NCBI GenBank assembly: GCA_018433585.1
Contig: JAHDQW010000001.1
Coordinates: 62,001 to 126,000, forward strand
Direction of reading: 5' to 3'
Source: Candidatus Praeruminimicrobium purgamenti
GTDB lineage: Bacteria > Elusimicrobiota > Endomicrobiia > Endomicrobiales > Endomicrobiaceae
DNA: 64,000 bases
Positions 33,841 to 42,600 of the stretch are shown in pieces. Made by a program: the position numbers and the translations under genes. Under the pieces are notes generated by a model, which was not told the DNA's origin, did not search any database, and saw nothing but the letters and a program-made list of their open reading frames with translations. The stretch's first letter is position 1, and each line of letters starts with the position of its first letter.

Positions 33841-35129
33841 TATTTTCCTTTGGAATTTTTTGTTTTCAGTATTTTTCTTCTAAGTAAATCTAAAGCTACA
33901 TTTACAGCTCTTTCTCTGATATCTGCTCTTGTGCCAAAAAATTTGTATTTAAAAATCTCATTCTTGCCTTTATATGAAACGCCTATAAAAACAAGGCCGA
34001 CAGGTTTTTCTTCGCTTGCCCCGTTTGGCCCGGCAATGCCCGTGACGGATACTGCGTAATCCGACCCTGATAAATTAAGTATTCCTGTTAACATTTCGTT
34101 TGCTGTATTTTCACTGACGGCGCCGAATTGTTTTAATGTTTCTTCTTTAACGTTCAGCATAGATATTTTTGATTCGTTTGAATAACTGATAACAGCCTGC
34201 TTAAAGCATAAAGAACTGCCTGAATTATTTGTAAGTCTGGCGGCTATCATACCGCCTGTACATGATTCGGCGGCAGATACTGTCATTTTATTTTCGATAA
34301 GTTGTTTTTGAACAATTTTTTCCAAAGTATCATCATTATATCCGAAAATGTTTTCGCCTAAAATGTTTATAAATTCGTTCTTTATATTATTTATTGTATC
34401 ATCAAGAAGCAATTCATCTTCGCCTCTTGCCGAGACTTTAATATCTATAATATACTGATGGGCAAGAATAGCGAATTCAATGCTTTTGTCATTTGAAAAT
34501 AATTCAAGCACAGGTTTAATTTTTTCATCTACGAGAGATTCTGCCATTCCGCAAATATGAAGAGTTAATGTTTTTTTCATTCCCGATTGATAACTCTTGA
34601 AATAAGGCATAACTTCTTCTTCAAACATAGGTCTCAGTTCTCTCGGAGGACCCGGAAGAAGGAATATCGTTTTTCTTATTTTTTTGTTTTCCGGCGACGT
34701 ATATTCAAAATGCAGCATTTGTCCCGGAGCCGTACCAAATCTGTTTTCAAGGACTTTTGCGCCTTCCAAAATATATGATTGCCTTTCATTGTTAAGAGGC
34801 GGATTTATTATGCCTCTTTTTTCGAATAACTGGCTTATGGCCGCGCTGACTTTTTCATCTTTATATGTTTTAATTCCAAGTATTTCAGATGCTGTTTCTA
34901 CCGCTATGTCATCAAATGTAGGCCCAAGTCCGCCGGTAACGATTATAACGGAACTTCTTTCTTTTGCCAGCGATAAAACTTTTGCAAATTCATTTTTCCG
35001 GTCGGCTACAGTTGTAATAAGTGATAAGTCAAGCCCTAGATTTGACAAAAGTTCGCCTATGAAAGATGCATGGGTATTTAATTTTCCTGTTAACAGTTCA
35101 GTTCCTGAACATATAAGCTCTATATTCAT
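33840..35129 (-). CDS. cinA: CinA-family protein (MoCF-like domain plus nicotinamide-nucleotide amidase)
   Basis: 429-residue two-domain protein. The N-terminal MoCF-like domain starts MNIELICSGTELLTGKLN with VTGGLGPTFDDIAVE (about 75) and LLPGPPRELRPMFEE (about 155). The C-terminal amidase domain has SAAESCTGGMIAARLTN (about 285), FGAVSENTANEML and SGSDYAVSVTGIAGPNG with the catalytic serine/lysine region. It works in NMN recycling and, in some species, as a pyrophosphatase. I start it at 35129: AGGA at 35135-35138 is spaced 5 bases from it, while the upstream in-frame ATG would overlap the DUF3467 gene. Confidence 0.93.
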   Translation of the reverse strand: MNIELICSGTELLTGKLNTHASFIGELLSNLGLDLSLITTVADRKNEFAKVLSLAKERSSVIIVTGGLGPTFDDIAVETASEILGIKTYKDEKVSAAISQLFEKRGIINPPLNNERQSYILEGAKVLENRFGTAPGQMLHFEYTSPENKKIRKTIFLLPGPPRELRPMFEEEVMPYFKSYQSGMKKTLTLHICGMAESLVDEKIKPVLELFSNDKSIEFAILAHQYIIDIKVSARGEDELLLDDTINNIKNEFINILGENIFGYNDDTLEKIVQKQLIENKMTVSAAESCTGGMIAARLTNNSGSSLCFKQAVISYSNESKISMLNVKEETLKQFGAVSENTANEMLTGILNLSGSDYAVSVTGIAGPNGASEEKPVGLVFIGVSYKGKNEIFKYKFFGTRADIRERAVNVALDLLRRKILKTKNSKGK

Positions 35130-35139
35130 CATTATCCTA

Positions 35140-35439
35140 TTAGTTGTAAAATTTTGACTTTTCAGCAACAGGAATTTCAGGAGTTTTTATATCTCCGAAT
35201 CTTGTTTCGTATTTTGCAATATTTTCTTTGAGAGCTTCCAAAAATTTTTTTGCATGAAGAGGCGAGGTTACAATTCTGCTTCTGACTTTTGCTTTGCCGT
35301 TTTGAGGCTGAACAAAAATAAAATCTATTACAAATTCAGTTTCTGAATGGGTTATAAGAGCCAGATTTGAATATGTCCCGTTTGCTGTTTGGTCGTCTAT
35401 TTCAATTTTAATTTCCTGCTTCTTAATTTCTTCTGACAT
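35140..35439 (-). CDS. DUF3467 protein
   Basis: Small 99-residue cytoplasmic protein of the DUF3467 family. Characteristic stretches are YSNLALITHSETEFVIDF (about 24), VRSRIVTSPLHAKKFLEAL (about 52) and a final helix ENIAKYETRFGDI. The family has no established function; members are small beta-alpha proteins present in many Gram-negative phyla. It lies 11 bases after thrC and 10 before cinA within the minus-strand operon. Confidence 0.85.
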   Translation of the reverse strand: MSEEIKKQEIKIEIDDQTANGTYSNLALITHSETEFVIDFIFVQPQNGKAKVRSRIVTSPLHAKKFLEALKENIAKYETRFGDIKTPEIPVAEKSKFYN

Positions 35440-35450
35440 TTTTTCTCCTG

Positions 35451-36515
35451 TTAAAGTCCTATTGCATTTATAATGTCTGTCATATTTGCTTTAACGTTTT
35501 TAGGTTTGCTTGAACATATCACTGCTCTGTCCGGATCTTTTAATCCGTGACCTGTTAAAATACAAACGGCTTTTAAATTTTTCTGTCCTTCGAAATATCC
35601 TTTTCTTACATATTTTAAAAGACCTGCAAAAGAAGATGCCGATGCAGGTTCTGCAAAAACGCCTTCGTTTGACGCAATCATTTTATACGCTTCAATTATT
35701 TCATCATCGCTTACCATGTCAATAACTCCGCCTGATTCTTCTTTTGCCGCTACGGCTGTTTTCCATGAAGCAGGGTTGCCAATTCTTATTGCCGTTGCAA
35801 GAGTTTCAGGCTTTTCAATAGGGTATCCTCTTACTATAGGTGCGGAACCTTCTGCCTGAAATCCCATGATTTTAGGTAGAGCATATTTTGCAGGGAATAA
35901 AGAATTATATTCTTTGTAACCTTTCCAATAAGCTGTTATATTACCGGCGTTGCCGACCGGCATGAACTGATAATCAGGAGATTGTTCAAGAGCTTCGCAA
36001 ATTTCAAAAGAAGAAGTCTTTTGTCCTTCAATTCTGTAAGGATTAACGGAATTTACCAAAGTCAGCGGATAGTTTTGGCTTAACTGTTTGACTAATTCCA
36101 AAGCTACGTCGAAATTTCCGTCTATAGCAAGAACTGTCGCGCCGTGCATTACTGCCTGGGATAGTTTTCCCAAAGCTATTTTTCCTTCAGGAATTAAAAC
36201 AACCGATTTTATTCCGGCTCTGGCAGAATATGCCGCGGCTGAAGCTGAAGTATTTCCCGTAGATGCGCAAATCACTGCTTTGCTGCCTTCTTCAACGGCT
36301 TTTGAAACAGCCATTGTCATACCTCTGTCCTTAAAAGAGCCTGTAGGATTAAGACCTTCGTATTTAAAGTAAATAATGCCCGGGAACCCTATTGCTTTTG
36401 CAAGGTTTCTTGCCGGTATAAGAGGAGTATTTCCTTCATGAAGCGTTATTACCGGAGTTTTTTCGCTTACCGGAAGGTACTGTCTGTATTTTTCTATTAA
36501 TCCTGAATATGCCAT
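35451..36515 (-). CDS. thrC: Threonine synthase
   Basis: PLP enzyme that converts O-phosphohomoserine to threonine; 354 residues, the length of the short class. It has TPLIPARNLA, the PLP lysine in YFKYEGLNPTGSFKDRGMTM (about 60), STGNTSASAAAYSARAG (about 85), the phosphate loop PVGNAGNITAYWKGY (about 185) and EPASASSFAGLLKY near residue 290. An AAGGATC ribosome site and a consensus-like promoter precede it. It is the first gene of a seven-gene operon that otherwise has nothing to do with amino acids. Confidence 0.94.
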   Translation of the reverse strand: MAYSGLIEKYRQYLPVSEKTPVITLHEGNTPLIPARNLAKAIGFPGIIYFKYEGLNPTGSFKDRGMTMAVSKAVEEGSKAVICASTGNTSASAAAYSARAGIKSVVLIPEGKIALGKLSQAVMHGATVLAIDGNFDVALELVKQLSQNYPLTLVNSVNPYRIEGQKTSSFEICEALEQSPDYQFMPVGNAGNITAYWKGYKEYNSLFPAKYALPKIMGFQAEGSAPIVRGYPIEKPETLATAIRIGNPASWKTAVAAKEESGGVIDMVSDDEIIEAYKMIASNEGVFAEPASASSFAGLLKYVRKGYFEGQKNLKAVCILTGHGLKDPDRAVICSSKPKNVKANMTDIINAIGL

Positions 36516-36555
36516 TTTGTTGATCCTTTTTTTGTGTGATTTTTTATATTAAGGA

Positions 36556-36585
36556 ATTCTATCTTTTTTGCCGCTTGACTGTCAA
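36556..36585 (-). promoter_or_regulatory. Promoter for the thrC-to-iscS operon
   Basis: Minus strand: TTGACA (36580-36585), 18-base spacer, TAGAAT (36556-36561). The -35 box is part of a small palindrome, TTGACTGTCAA at 36575-36585. It faces away from the pilB promoter, 75 bases apart. Confidence 0.6.
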
Positions 36586-36659
36586 ACACGAACAGAATGT
36601 ATTCGTTAAGCGGTTTAGTTTCCGATGTAGAAAGAGCCGTGTCTGTTGAGATGAATTTC

Positions 36660-36688
36660 TTGACAAACACATTGATTTCATATATAAT
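36660..36688 (+). promoter_or_regulatory. Perfect-consensus promoter of the type IV pilus operon
   Basis: TTGACA (36660-36665), exactly 17 bases, TATAAT (36683-36688). Transcription would begin near 36695. This rules out the in-frame ATG at 36597 as the pilB start and fixes it at 36726. Confidence 0.85.
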
Positions 36689-36725
36689 TCGAGGGTATTA
36701 TAATATTTGCAAATTGGAGATCTAC

Positions 36726-38414
36726 ATGGTACTAGAAGCTTTGAAAAAGAAGTATCTTGGTGAGATTCTTTTAGAAGAAAAACATGTAACTAAAGAACAG
36801 CTTGAGGAGTCTCTTAAAGAATCCATAGAAAACAAAGAACAGTTGGGACAGGTTCTTCTTCGCAAAGGGTATATTACAGAAGACAATTTGCTTAATTCTT
36901 TATCGATTTCACTCGGTATAGAATACCGCAGATTATCAAACATTCAAATTGTTCAGTCCGTCTTAAGCATTATTCCTGAAAAAATAGCAAGAAAATATTT
37001 GGCAGTTCCTTTGGATATAAAAAATGACGTGCTGGTCGTTGCAATGGCGGATCCGGCAAACGTAGTTTATAAGGATGATGTCCAAAAACTTGCCGGTAAA
37101 AAAATATCCGTTGTATTATCGTCAGAAGCCGATATAAAAGAATTTATTGAAAAATATTACGTAAGAACTTCTTTGAGCGCCGAAATAGGCGAAGAGGAAA
37201 TAAGCGATAAAAAACAGGATGAAATTGAAGATGATTTTTCCGGAGAAAATGCGGATTCGGCTCCTGTTATAAAATATGTTAACTCTATATTTTTTGACGC
37301 TATAACAAAGAAAGCAAGCGATATTCATTTGGAGCCTTTTGAAAAAGAAGTATCTTTGAGAATGAGAGTTGACGGCGTGTTAAATGTTTTTCCTGCGCCT
37401 CAGAAGAAATATTATGCGGCGATTGTTTCCAGAATCAAAATCATGTCTGAGCTTGATATTGCGGAAAGAAGATTGCCTCAAGACGGTAAATGCAGAATCA
37501 AAATATCAAATTACAAAGTAGATATCAGAGTTTCAATTCTTCCTACAATATGGGGAGAAAAAGTAGTTTTGAGAATTTTAGCCAAAGGAACCACATCTTT
37601 GGATATTGACAGTATAGGTTTTTCACAGAAAGAATTAGCTTTTTTTAAGGAAGCGATAAATGCTCCTTACGGGATGGTTTTGGTTACAGGTCCTACAAGC
37701 AGCGGAAAGACGACAACACTTTACTCTGCCTTAAATTACATAAATAAAGAAGATATTAATATTGTTACAGCTGAAGATCCTGTTGAGTATGAATTAAAAG
37801 GAATAAACCAGGTTCATGTAAGAAGCGATATAGGCCTTGATTTTGCGGCAATTTTGAGAACGTTTTTAAGACAAGACCCTAACGTTATTCTGGTCGGAGA
37901 AATCAGAGATAAAGAAACGGCGCAGATTGCAATACAGGCCGCTCTTACAGGACATCTTGTTTTTTCAACGCTGCATACAAACGATACCGTAAGCACAATT
38001 TCGAGAATGTCTTTTATGGGCGTTGAATCTTATTTGTTGGCTGATGCGGTAAACTTGATAATAGCGCAAAGATTGGTAAGAACTATATGTACGGCATGTA
38101 AAAAAGAAGTTTTGGATTTGGATGACTCTGTATATAAAAAATTAGGAATAGACAGATCCGTAAAGGTTTATAAAGGCAAAGGATGCAGACAGTGCGACGG
38201 TACAGGCTATAAGGGCAGAACTGCAATATTTGAAATGTTAAACGTTACAACTGCCATGAAAAAGGCTATAATATCAAATGCTGGCGACAGCGAGTTGAGA
38301 GAAATTGCAAAAAGAGAAGGAATTGTAACGCTTAGAGAATCCGCTATTAATAAATTAAAGGAAGGAAGAACTACAATAGAGGAAGTTTTATCAGTTACGT
38401 TAAAGGTGGATTAA
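36726..38414 (+). CDS. pilB: Type IV pilus assembly ATPase PilB
   Basis: 562-residue cytoplasmic extension motor. The N-terminal MshEN/GspE_N domain covers about residues 5-150 (EEKHVTKEQLEESL, EYRRLSN). The motor domain has the aspartate box region IHLEPFEKEVSLRMRVDG, Walker A VTGPTSSGKTTTLYS (about 320), VTAEDPVEYELKG, and Walker B ILVGEIRDKETAQIAIQAAL with STLHTND. A zinc-type CTAC and CRQC pair lies near residues 455-490. Walker A has SS where GS is usual. GGAG at 36716 is well spaced for this start. No pilT retraction motor is in the window. Confidence 0.96.
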   Translation: MVLEALKKKYLGEILLEEKHVTKEQLEESLKESIENKEQLGQVLLRKGYITEDNLLNSLSISLGIEYRRLSNIQIVQSVLSIIPEKIARKYLAVPLDIKNDVLVVAMADPANVVYKDDVQKLAGKKISVVLSSEADIKEFIEKYYVRTSLSAEIGEEEISDKKQDEIEDDFSGENADSAPVIKYVNSIFFDAITKKASDIHLEPFEKEVSLRMRVDGVLNVFPAPQKKYYAAIVSRIKIMSELDIAERRLPQDGKCRIKISNYKVDIRVSILPTIWGEKVVLRILAKGTTSLDIDSIGFSQKELAFFKEAINAPYGMVLVTGPTSSGKTTTLYSALNYINKEDINIVTAEDPVEYELKGINQVHVRSDIGLDFAAILRTFLRQDPNVILVGEIRDKETAQIAIQAALTGHLVFSTLHTNDTVSTISRMSFMGVESYLLADAVNLIIAQRLVRTICTACKKEVLDLDDSVYKKLGIDRSVKVYKGKGCRQCDGTGYKGRTAIFEMLNVTTAMKKAIISNAGDSELREIAKREGIVTLRESAINKLKEGRTTIEEVLSVTLKVD

Positions 38415-38417
38415 AAA

Positions 38418-39662
38418 ATGTCAAAATATTCATATAAGGCAATGGATGCTTCCGGTAAAACCGTATCGGGAGTTGAAGAAGCGGAATCAAAGCAAAGCGC
38501 AATATCAAAGTTGAAGAACCAGGGATTGACTGTTTTTTCCATAGAAGACAGTGAAGGTTCTAATTTTCTTTCGCGTTTGGATGCAAAACTGCAGTCAAAA
38601 ACTAAGAAAAAAGGCAAGGTTAAAACCGCTGAAATTGCTATTTTCTGCAGACAGCTGTCAACTCTTGTAAATGCCGGCGTAAACGTATTGGATGCAATTT
38701 CAGATATTGCAGTGATGGTTACAAATCCTTATTTCAGTAAAATATTGGTAAATATTTCCGAAGATGTAAAATCAGGTAAAAACTTATCGGATGCTTTGGC
38801 TGCTTATCCTAAAATTTTTGATAACGCATTTGTTTCTATGATAATGGTCGGAGAAAAATCAGGTAAGTTGGCCAGAGTTTTGGAAGATTTGGCAGGATTT
38901 CTTGAAAATTCGGTTAAGTTAAAAAGAAAAATAAAATCAGCAGCATCATACCCTGTATTTGTCGGAACTTTTTTTGTGTTTGTCTTTTTCGGATTAGTTT
39001 TAGGCATTATTCCTAAATTTCAGGAAATGTTTGCTTCTTTCGGCGCAGAATTGCCGTTGCCTACAAAAATGGTTATGAATTTCAGCAATCTCTTAATACA
39101 AAAGATGCCGCTGTTTATAATTCTTTTAGTCGCTATAATTGTAGGTTTTAAAGTTTTTACGAAAATGCCTGAAGGCAAAAGGAAATGGCACCAGTTTCTT
39201 TTTAAAATTCCTATTTTTGCCCCTATATATACTAAAATGATTTTTGCAAGATTTTTTCAGACGTTATCGACTCTTGTAAAAAGCGGTGTCGATATTATTT
39301 CTTCCGTGCAGATAGCGTCAAACACGGTTTCAAATACCTATGTAAGAGGAATAATATCTGATATAAAAGAGCAAATTATAACGGGAGAGCAGTTTTCATC
39401 CGAGATGGATAAATATAATTTATTTCCTAAGATGATTGTAAGAATGACTGCCGTAGGAGAAAAGTCCGGGCAGCTTGAGGAAATGTTTGATAAAATTACT
39501 GATTATTATTCTGATGAAGTTGATGTCGCTGTTGCTACTTTGAGTTCTGTCGTGGAGCCCGTGTTGATTATTTTCTTGGGTTTTATTGTCGGTATTGCCG
39601 TTATTGCTCTTTATTTACCTATATTTAACCTTGCAAATGCTATGGTTAATCAGTCTGTGTAA
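38418..39662 (+). CDS. pilC: Type IV pilus inner-membrane platform protein PilC
   Basis: 414 residues, the normal length, with two T2SSF repeats and three membrane segments (about 170-195, 220-240, 380-405). Family segments are YSYKAMDASGKTVSGVEEA at the start, AIFCRQLSTLVNAGVNVLDAI, MVGEKSGKLARVLEDLA and, in the second repeat, ARFFQTLSTLVKSGVDIISS and VGEKSGQLEEMFDKITDYY. It anchors the PilB motor to the pilus. It starts 3 bases after pilB. Confidence 0.96.
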   Translation: MSKYSYKAMDASGKTVSGVEEAESKQSAISKLKNQGLTVFSIEDSEGSNFLSRLDAKLQSKTKKKGKVKTAEIAIFCRQLSTLVNAGVNVLDAISDIAVMVTNPYFSKILVNISEDVKSGKNLSDALAAYPKIFDNAFVSMIMVGEKSGKLARVLEDLAGFLENSVKLKRKIKSAASYPVFVGTFFVFVFFGLVLGIIPKFQEMFASFGAELPLPTKMVMNFSNLLIQKMPLFIILLVAIIVGFKVFTKMPEGKRKWHQFLFKIPIFAPIYTKMIFARFFQTLSTLVKSGVDIISSVQIASNTVSNTYVRGIISDIKEQIITGEQFSSEMDKYNLFPKMIVRMTAVGEKSGQLEEMFDKITDYYSDEVDVAVATLSSVVEPVLIIFLGFIVGIAVIALYLPIFNLANAMVNQSV

Positions 39663-39665
39663 ACT

Positions 39666-40073
39666 ATGATAAAAAAAATATATAATAATCGCGGCGTATC
39701 TTTTATAGAATGTATGGTTGTTGTAATAATTATATCTGTTTTGGTGCTGTTATGGGGATTTTACGGCGGCGATCACATGAGAATTGCCATAACTAATGAA
39801 GGGCATATGTTCATTGAAAAAATTATTGCGCAGGAAAAAATGTACAGAATAAGGAAATCTGCATATTTTCCTATAGTTTCAAGCACAACTGCATCAACAG
39901 AATTAAATATAGATACTAATCAAAACAAATATTTTAAGTATTTTACCGTTACTGTTAGCAGTAATGTTATGTATGTAAGCGCTTACGGAACAAATCAAGG
40001 ATCCGGAATAACCGTGAGAGGTATTTACGATATAGGAGTAACGAGTGGCACTGTTTTTCAAGAATTTTTATAG
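39666..40073 (+). CDS. Type IV prepilin-like protein (pseudopilin 1)
   Basis: 135 residues with a class III (prepilin) signal: a short basic leader MIKKIYNNRG, cleavage after the glycine, then VSFIECMVVVIIISVLVLLWG with Glu at +5. The mature part is small and beta-rich, like GspH/minor pilins. It is the first of four pilin-like genes in a row after pilC. Whether it is a minor pilin or the major fibre subunit is unknown; no longer major pilin is seen nearby. Confidence 0.85.
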   Translation: MIKKIYNNRGVSFIECMVVVIIISVLVLLWGFYGGDHMRIAITNEGHMFIEKIIAQEKMYRIRKSAYFPIVSSTTASTELNIDTNQNKYFKYFTVTVSSNVMYVSAYGTNQGSGITVRGIYDIGVTSGTVFQEFL

Positions 40074-40479
40074 AAAAAATTCAGGATTAACTCTGATAGA
40101 AGTGCTAGTTTCCGTCATAATAACTTCAATAGTTATGGTTTACGGAATGTCATTTTTTATGGCTGCGTGGAGAATTGAAGCGGAAAGTTCCAGTTATGAC
40201 AGAATTTTGGGAAATGCGATAAAAATAATGGAAGATAAAAGAAGCGATCCATATTTTACTTCACCTTCTTCCGGAACCGTGACTATATCAAGCGAATCAT
40301 TACCTTCGGGTAAAGTTGTTATGTACACTTACACTTTTAAAAGGCATGCGGTTACCAGCAGTATGGAAGGAATTGTTTTAGCTGAATGGCCGTGGTCAAG
40401 TTCCGCCACAAGCGCGGAAAAAGCTTCATGGAACAGAGTTGCCATAAAAACACATTTTGCGCAAGAATGGGGAAAATGA
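40045..40479 (+). CDS. Type IV prepilin-like protein (pseudopilin 2)
   Basis: 144 residues, GTG start supported by AGGAG 6 bases upstream and overlapping the previous gene by 29 bases. The leader KNFYRKNSG is followed by LTLIEVLVSVIITSIVMVYG, a textbook prepilin cleavage and helix with Glu at +5. It resembles PilV/GspI minor pilins in size. The long overlap implies strict co-translation with pseudopilin 1. Confidence 0.87.
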   Translation: MALFFKNFYRKNSGLTLIEVLVSVIITSIVMVYGMSFFMAAWRIEAESSSYDRILGNAIKIMEDKRSDPYFTSPSSGTVTISSESLPSGKVVMYTYTFKRHAVTSSMEGIVLAEWPWSSSATSAEKASWNRVAIKTHFAQEWGK

Positions 40480-41069
40480 TTAAAGTTAAAAATAAAAAAG
40501 CTTTTACTCTTGTGGAAGTAATAGTCTCAATAGTTCTTTCGGCTATTGTAATCTTTTTTGTTTATACAATGATGACGGTATCTTATACTTCTTATTCGAA
40601 ATTGTTTGATGTTTCTCAGCAGAAAAACAATACGAGATTTTTTGAAAGCATGATAAAGAAATCGATAGAAAACGCTGTTTACGTGCAGATGCTTCCTTCA
40701 AAATTTTCATTCGGATATTATGATGAAAATCTTGGTTTTTACAGGCTTGACGAGTATTCTTTTACTACCGGAGCTTTTACGAACAGCGCGGCTTTAGCTT
40801 TTAATCCTCCTACTACCGAGGCAAGCATACCCAGTACAAACAGAGTTTTGGTAATGAAAGTTTATAATGCAGGAGCAAGTTATACCGGCAATACGTTGGT
40901 GAGAACGGAAGTAATATTGGAAAATGTTAATGCCATATATTATTATGAAGATAAAACTGGTATAATGGATAACATAAGCCTTGGTTTGATATATAATAAA
41001 GTTTTGGCAGACGGTGAAGTTAATTATGAAATCAGAACATTTAAATTTGCATCAAGGTATCTCTTATAA
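40476..41069 (+). CDS. PilW/GspJ-like prepilin (pseudopilin 3)
   Basis: About 197 residues. The start at 40476 gives the leader MIKVKNKKA, cleavage A-F, then FTLVEVIVSIVLSAIVIFFVY with Glu at +5; the cleavage residue is Ala rather than Gly, which prepilin peptidases tolerate. Its ATGA junction with the previous stop and a GGGGAAA ribosome site support this start over the in-frame one at 40386. Size and position correspond to PilW/GspJ-type minor pilins. Confidence 0.82.
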   Translation: MIKVKNKKAFTLVEVIVSIVLSAIVIFFVYTMMTVSYTSYSKLFDVSQQKNNTRFFESMIKKSIENAVYVQMLPSKFSFGYYDENLGFYRLDEYSFTTGAFTNSAALAFNPPTTEASIPSTNRVLVMKVYNAGASYTGNTLVRTEVILENVNAIYYYEDKTGIMDNISLGLIYNKVLADGEVNYEIRTFKFASRYLL

Positions 41070-41596
41070 TGTTTAAAAAAAAAGGTTCAATATTACCTGT
41101 AACTGTTGTTGCAATGCTTATAATGACTATTATAGGTTTAATTTGTATTCAAATGTTTATGCTGCAAAATATGATGAATACTGTAGACCAGGCAAGGACC
41201 AGAACTTTTTATGCCGCGGAAGGCGCTATTGAAATGTTAAGAGGTTATATTAATTTGAATTATCCTGAAACAAATAATGCTTTCAGTTCTTTGGCGATGC
41301 CTTGGCAGCCTATAAACGTTTATATAAACAGTTCCGGTAATTACTATGACCAGACTATTTTCCCGGGAGTTTATGCCCAGGCTGTTTGCAACAGACTTGC
41401 AAGCGCTAATGCGGTTCCTGGTCTTCCGATAGTATCGGAAGAATTTGGAAAAACATACAATTATTATGCTATAACAGGAATATCTTCAACCACTGTTAAT
41501 TTTAAAGTAATTTCATCTACAGTGGCATATTATTTTTATACCGTTTATGACGGGACCAACAATGTAAAGCATTTTAGAGGATGGAGGGAGCTTTGA
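41069..41596 (+). CDS. PilX/GspK-like protein
   Basis: 175 residues. The N-terminus MFKKKGSILPVTVVAMLIMTIIGL is the PilX-type variant, where the glycine-serine cleavage is followed by a leucine/valine helix without the usual Glu at +5. YAAEGAIEMLRGYI follows at about residue 48, another PilX/GspK trait (AAExA). It probably caps the minor-pilin tip complex. A TAATG junction couples it to the previous gene. Confidence 0.8.
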   Translation: MFKKKGSILPVTVVAMLIMTIIGLICIQMFMLQNMMNTVDQARTRTFYAAEGAIEMLRGYINLNYPETNNAFSSLAMPWQPINVYINSSGNYYDQTIFPGVYAQAVCNRLASANAVPGLPIVSEEFGKTYNYYAITGISSTTVNFKVISSTVAYYFYTVYDGTNNVKHFRGWREL

Positions 41597-42600
41597 TAGG
41601 AATTGATTTGGGATCAAAATTTGTTAAAGTATGTAAGGTTGTTAACGACGGTAAAAAATCCAGCCTTTCAATTTTATGCGCTATGACAATGTCATCTCCT
41701 GATTCTGCTTTGCAGAAAATGGCATTGATGTCTCTTTTAAAGAAATTGAAGCTTAATTCAGATGCAAGCTTTTTGGCCGTCGGAGGGCAAAGTTTGATAA
41801 ACAGGGATCTTTTACTTTCTAAAAAGATAGATAAAAAGAATTTAAAAAACGTAGTTAAACTTGAAGTTGAACAGTCTATAAACGAAGATTTGGATAAAAT
41901 GTTTTCTTCTTTTACTATCACTAAGGATATTTCCGAAGACGAATACAATGTCTTGTTTTCAGCGGTACCTAGAGAAAATATTTATTCAAAAGTTAATGTT
42001 ATAAAGAATGTTCAAAATTTAAAACTTGCCGGAGTTACGATGGAATCGCTGGCATTAGTAAACGCTTTTAATATGTTCGGCCCTAGTTATAAAAATACCG
42101 AAAGTATTATTTTGGTAAATATAGGGCATACAAATACGAATATTACCGTTTTAAATAATAAAGAGTTGATTTTTATGAGAGATGTCGGATTCGGCGGAAA
42201 AGATGTTACGAACGATATCGCAAATTTATATACTATTCCCGAGAAACTTGCTGAAGAAATCAAAAGAAGAACCGATTTATGGGATGATATAGGTTTTAAC
42301 GTAAAAAATGTGCTTAAAAAAAGCACCGCCACGTTGCTCGAAGCTATATTCAGAACAATAGAACATTGTATTACAAGACAGTACATAGTTGCCGTTGACA
42401 GAGTTGTTATTACCGGAGGAGGCTCAATGCTGGAAGGCATTGATAACTTTATCGGCGATACTCTCGGGATAGCAACTAATAAATGGAATCCTTTAATTGA
42501 TAACAATGTGACCGGATATGTAAATCAAAATTACGGATGTTTTATGCCGGTTTCATTAGGATTAGCAATTGAGAAGGAGTTTGATAATGTACAAAATTAA
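41593..42600 (+). CDS. pilM: Type IV pilus assembly protein PilM
   Basis: Actin-like cytoplasmic ATPase that links the motor side to PilN. It opens LIGIDLGSKFVKVCKV (phosphate 1 loop), with VEQSINEDLDKMFSSF mid-protein, LVNIGHTNTNITVLNNKE (phosphate 2) and RVVITGGGSMLEGIDNFI (adenosine loop). I place the start at TTG 41593 (335 residues): GGAGG at 41583-41587 is spaced for it and TTGA overlaps the previous stop. The ATG at 41581, four codons earlier, has no spaced ribosome site. Confidence 0.9.
   Translation: MIGIDLGSKFVKVCKVVNDGKKSSLSILCAMTMSSPDSALQKMALMSLLKKLKLNSDASFLAVGGQSLINRDLLLSKKIDKKNLKNVVKLEVEQSINEDLDKMFSSFTITKDISEDEYNVLFSAVPRENIYSKVNVIKNVQNLKLAGVTMESLALVNAFNMFGPSYKNTESIILVNIGHTNTNITVLNNKELIFMRDVGFGGKDVTNDIANLYTIPEKLAEEIKRRTDLWDDIGFNVKNVLKKSTATLLEAIFRTIEHCITRQYIVAVDRVVITGGGSMLEGIDNFIGDTLGIATNKWNPLIDNNVTGYVNQNYGCFMPVSLGLAIEKEFDNVQN

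Noticed and set aside
34684-35157. 157-codon open frame on the plus strand across cinA
   Set aside because: Antisense to cinA, whose motifs are complete; no ribosome site and low-complexity composition.
36597-36725. N-terminal extension of PilB from the ATG at 36597
   Set aside because: The perfect promoter at 36660-36688 lies inside it, and GGAG is spaced for the ATG at 36726, which gives a normal PilB N-terminus.
40386-40475. 30-codon extension of pseudopilin 3
   Set aside because: It would bury the prepilin leader; the ATG at 40476 has the ribosome site and the ATGA junction.
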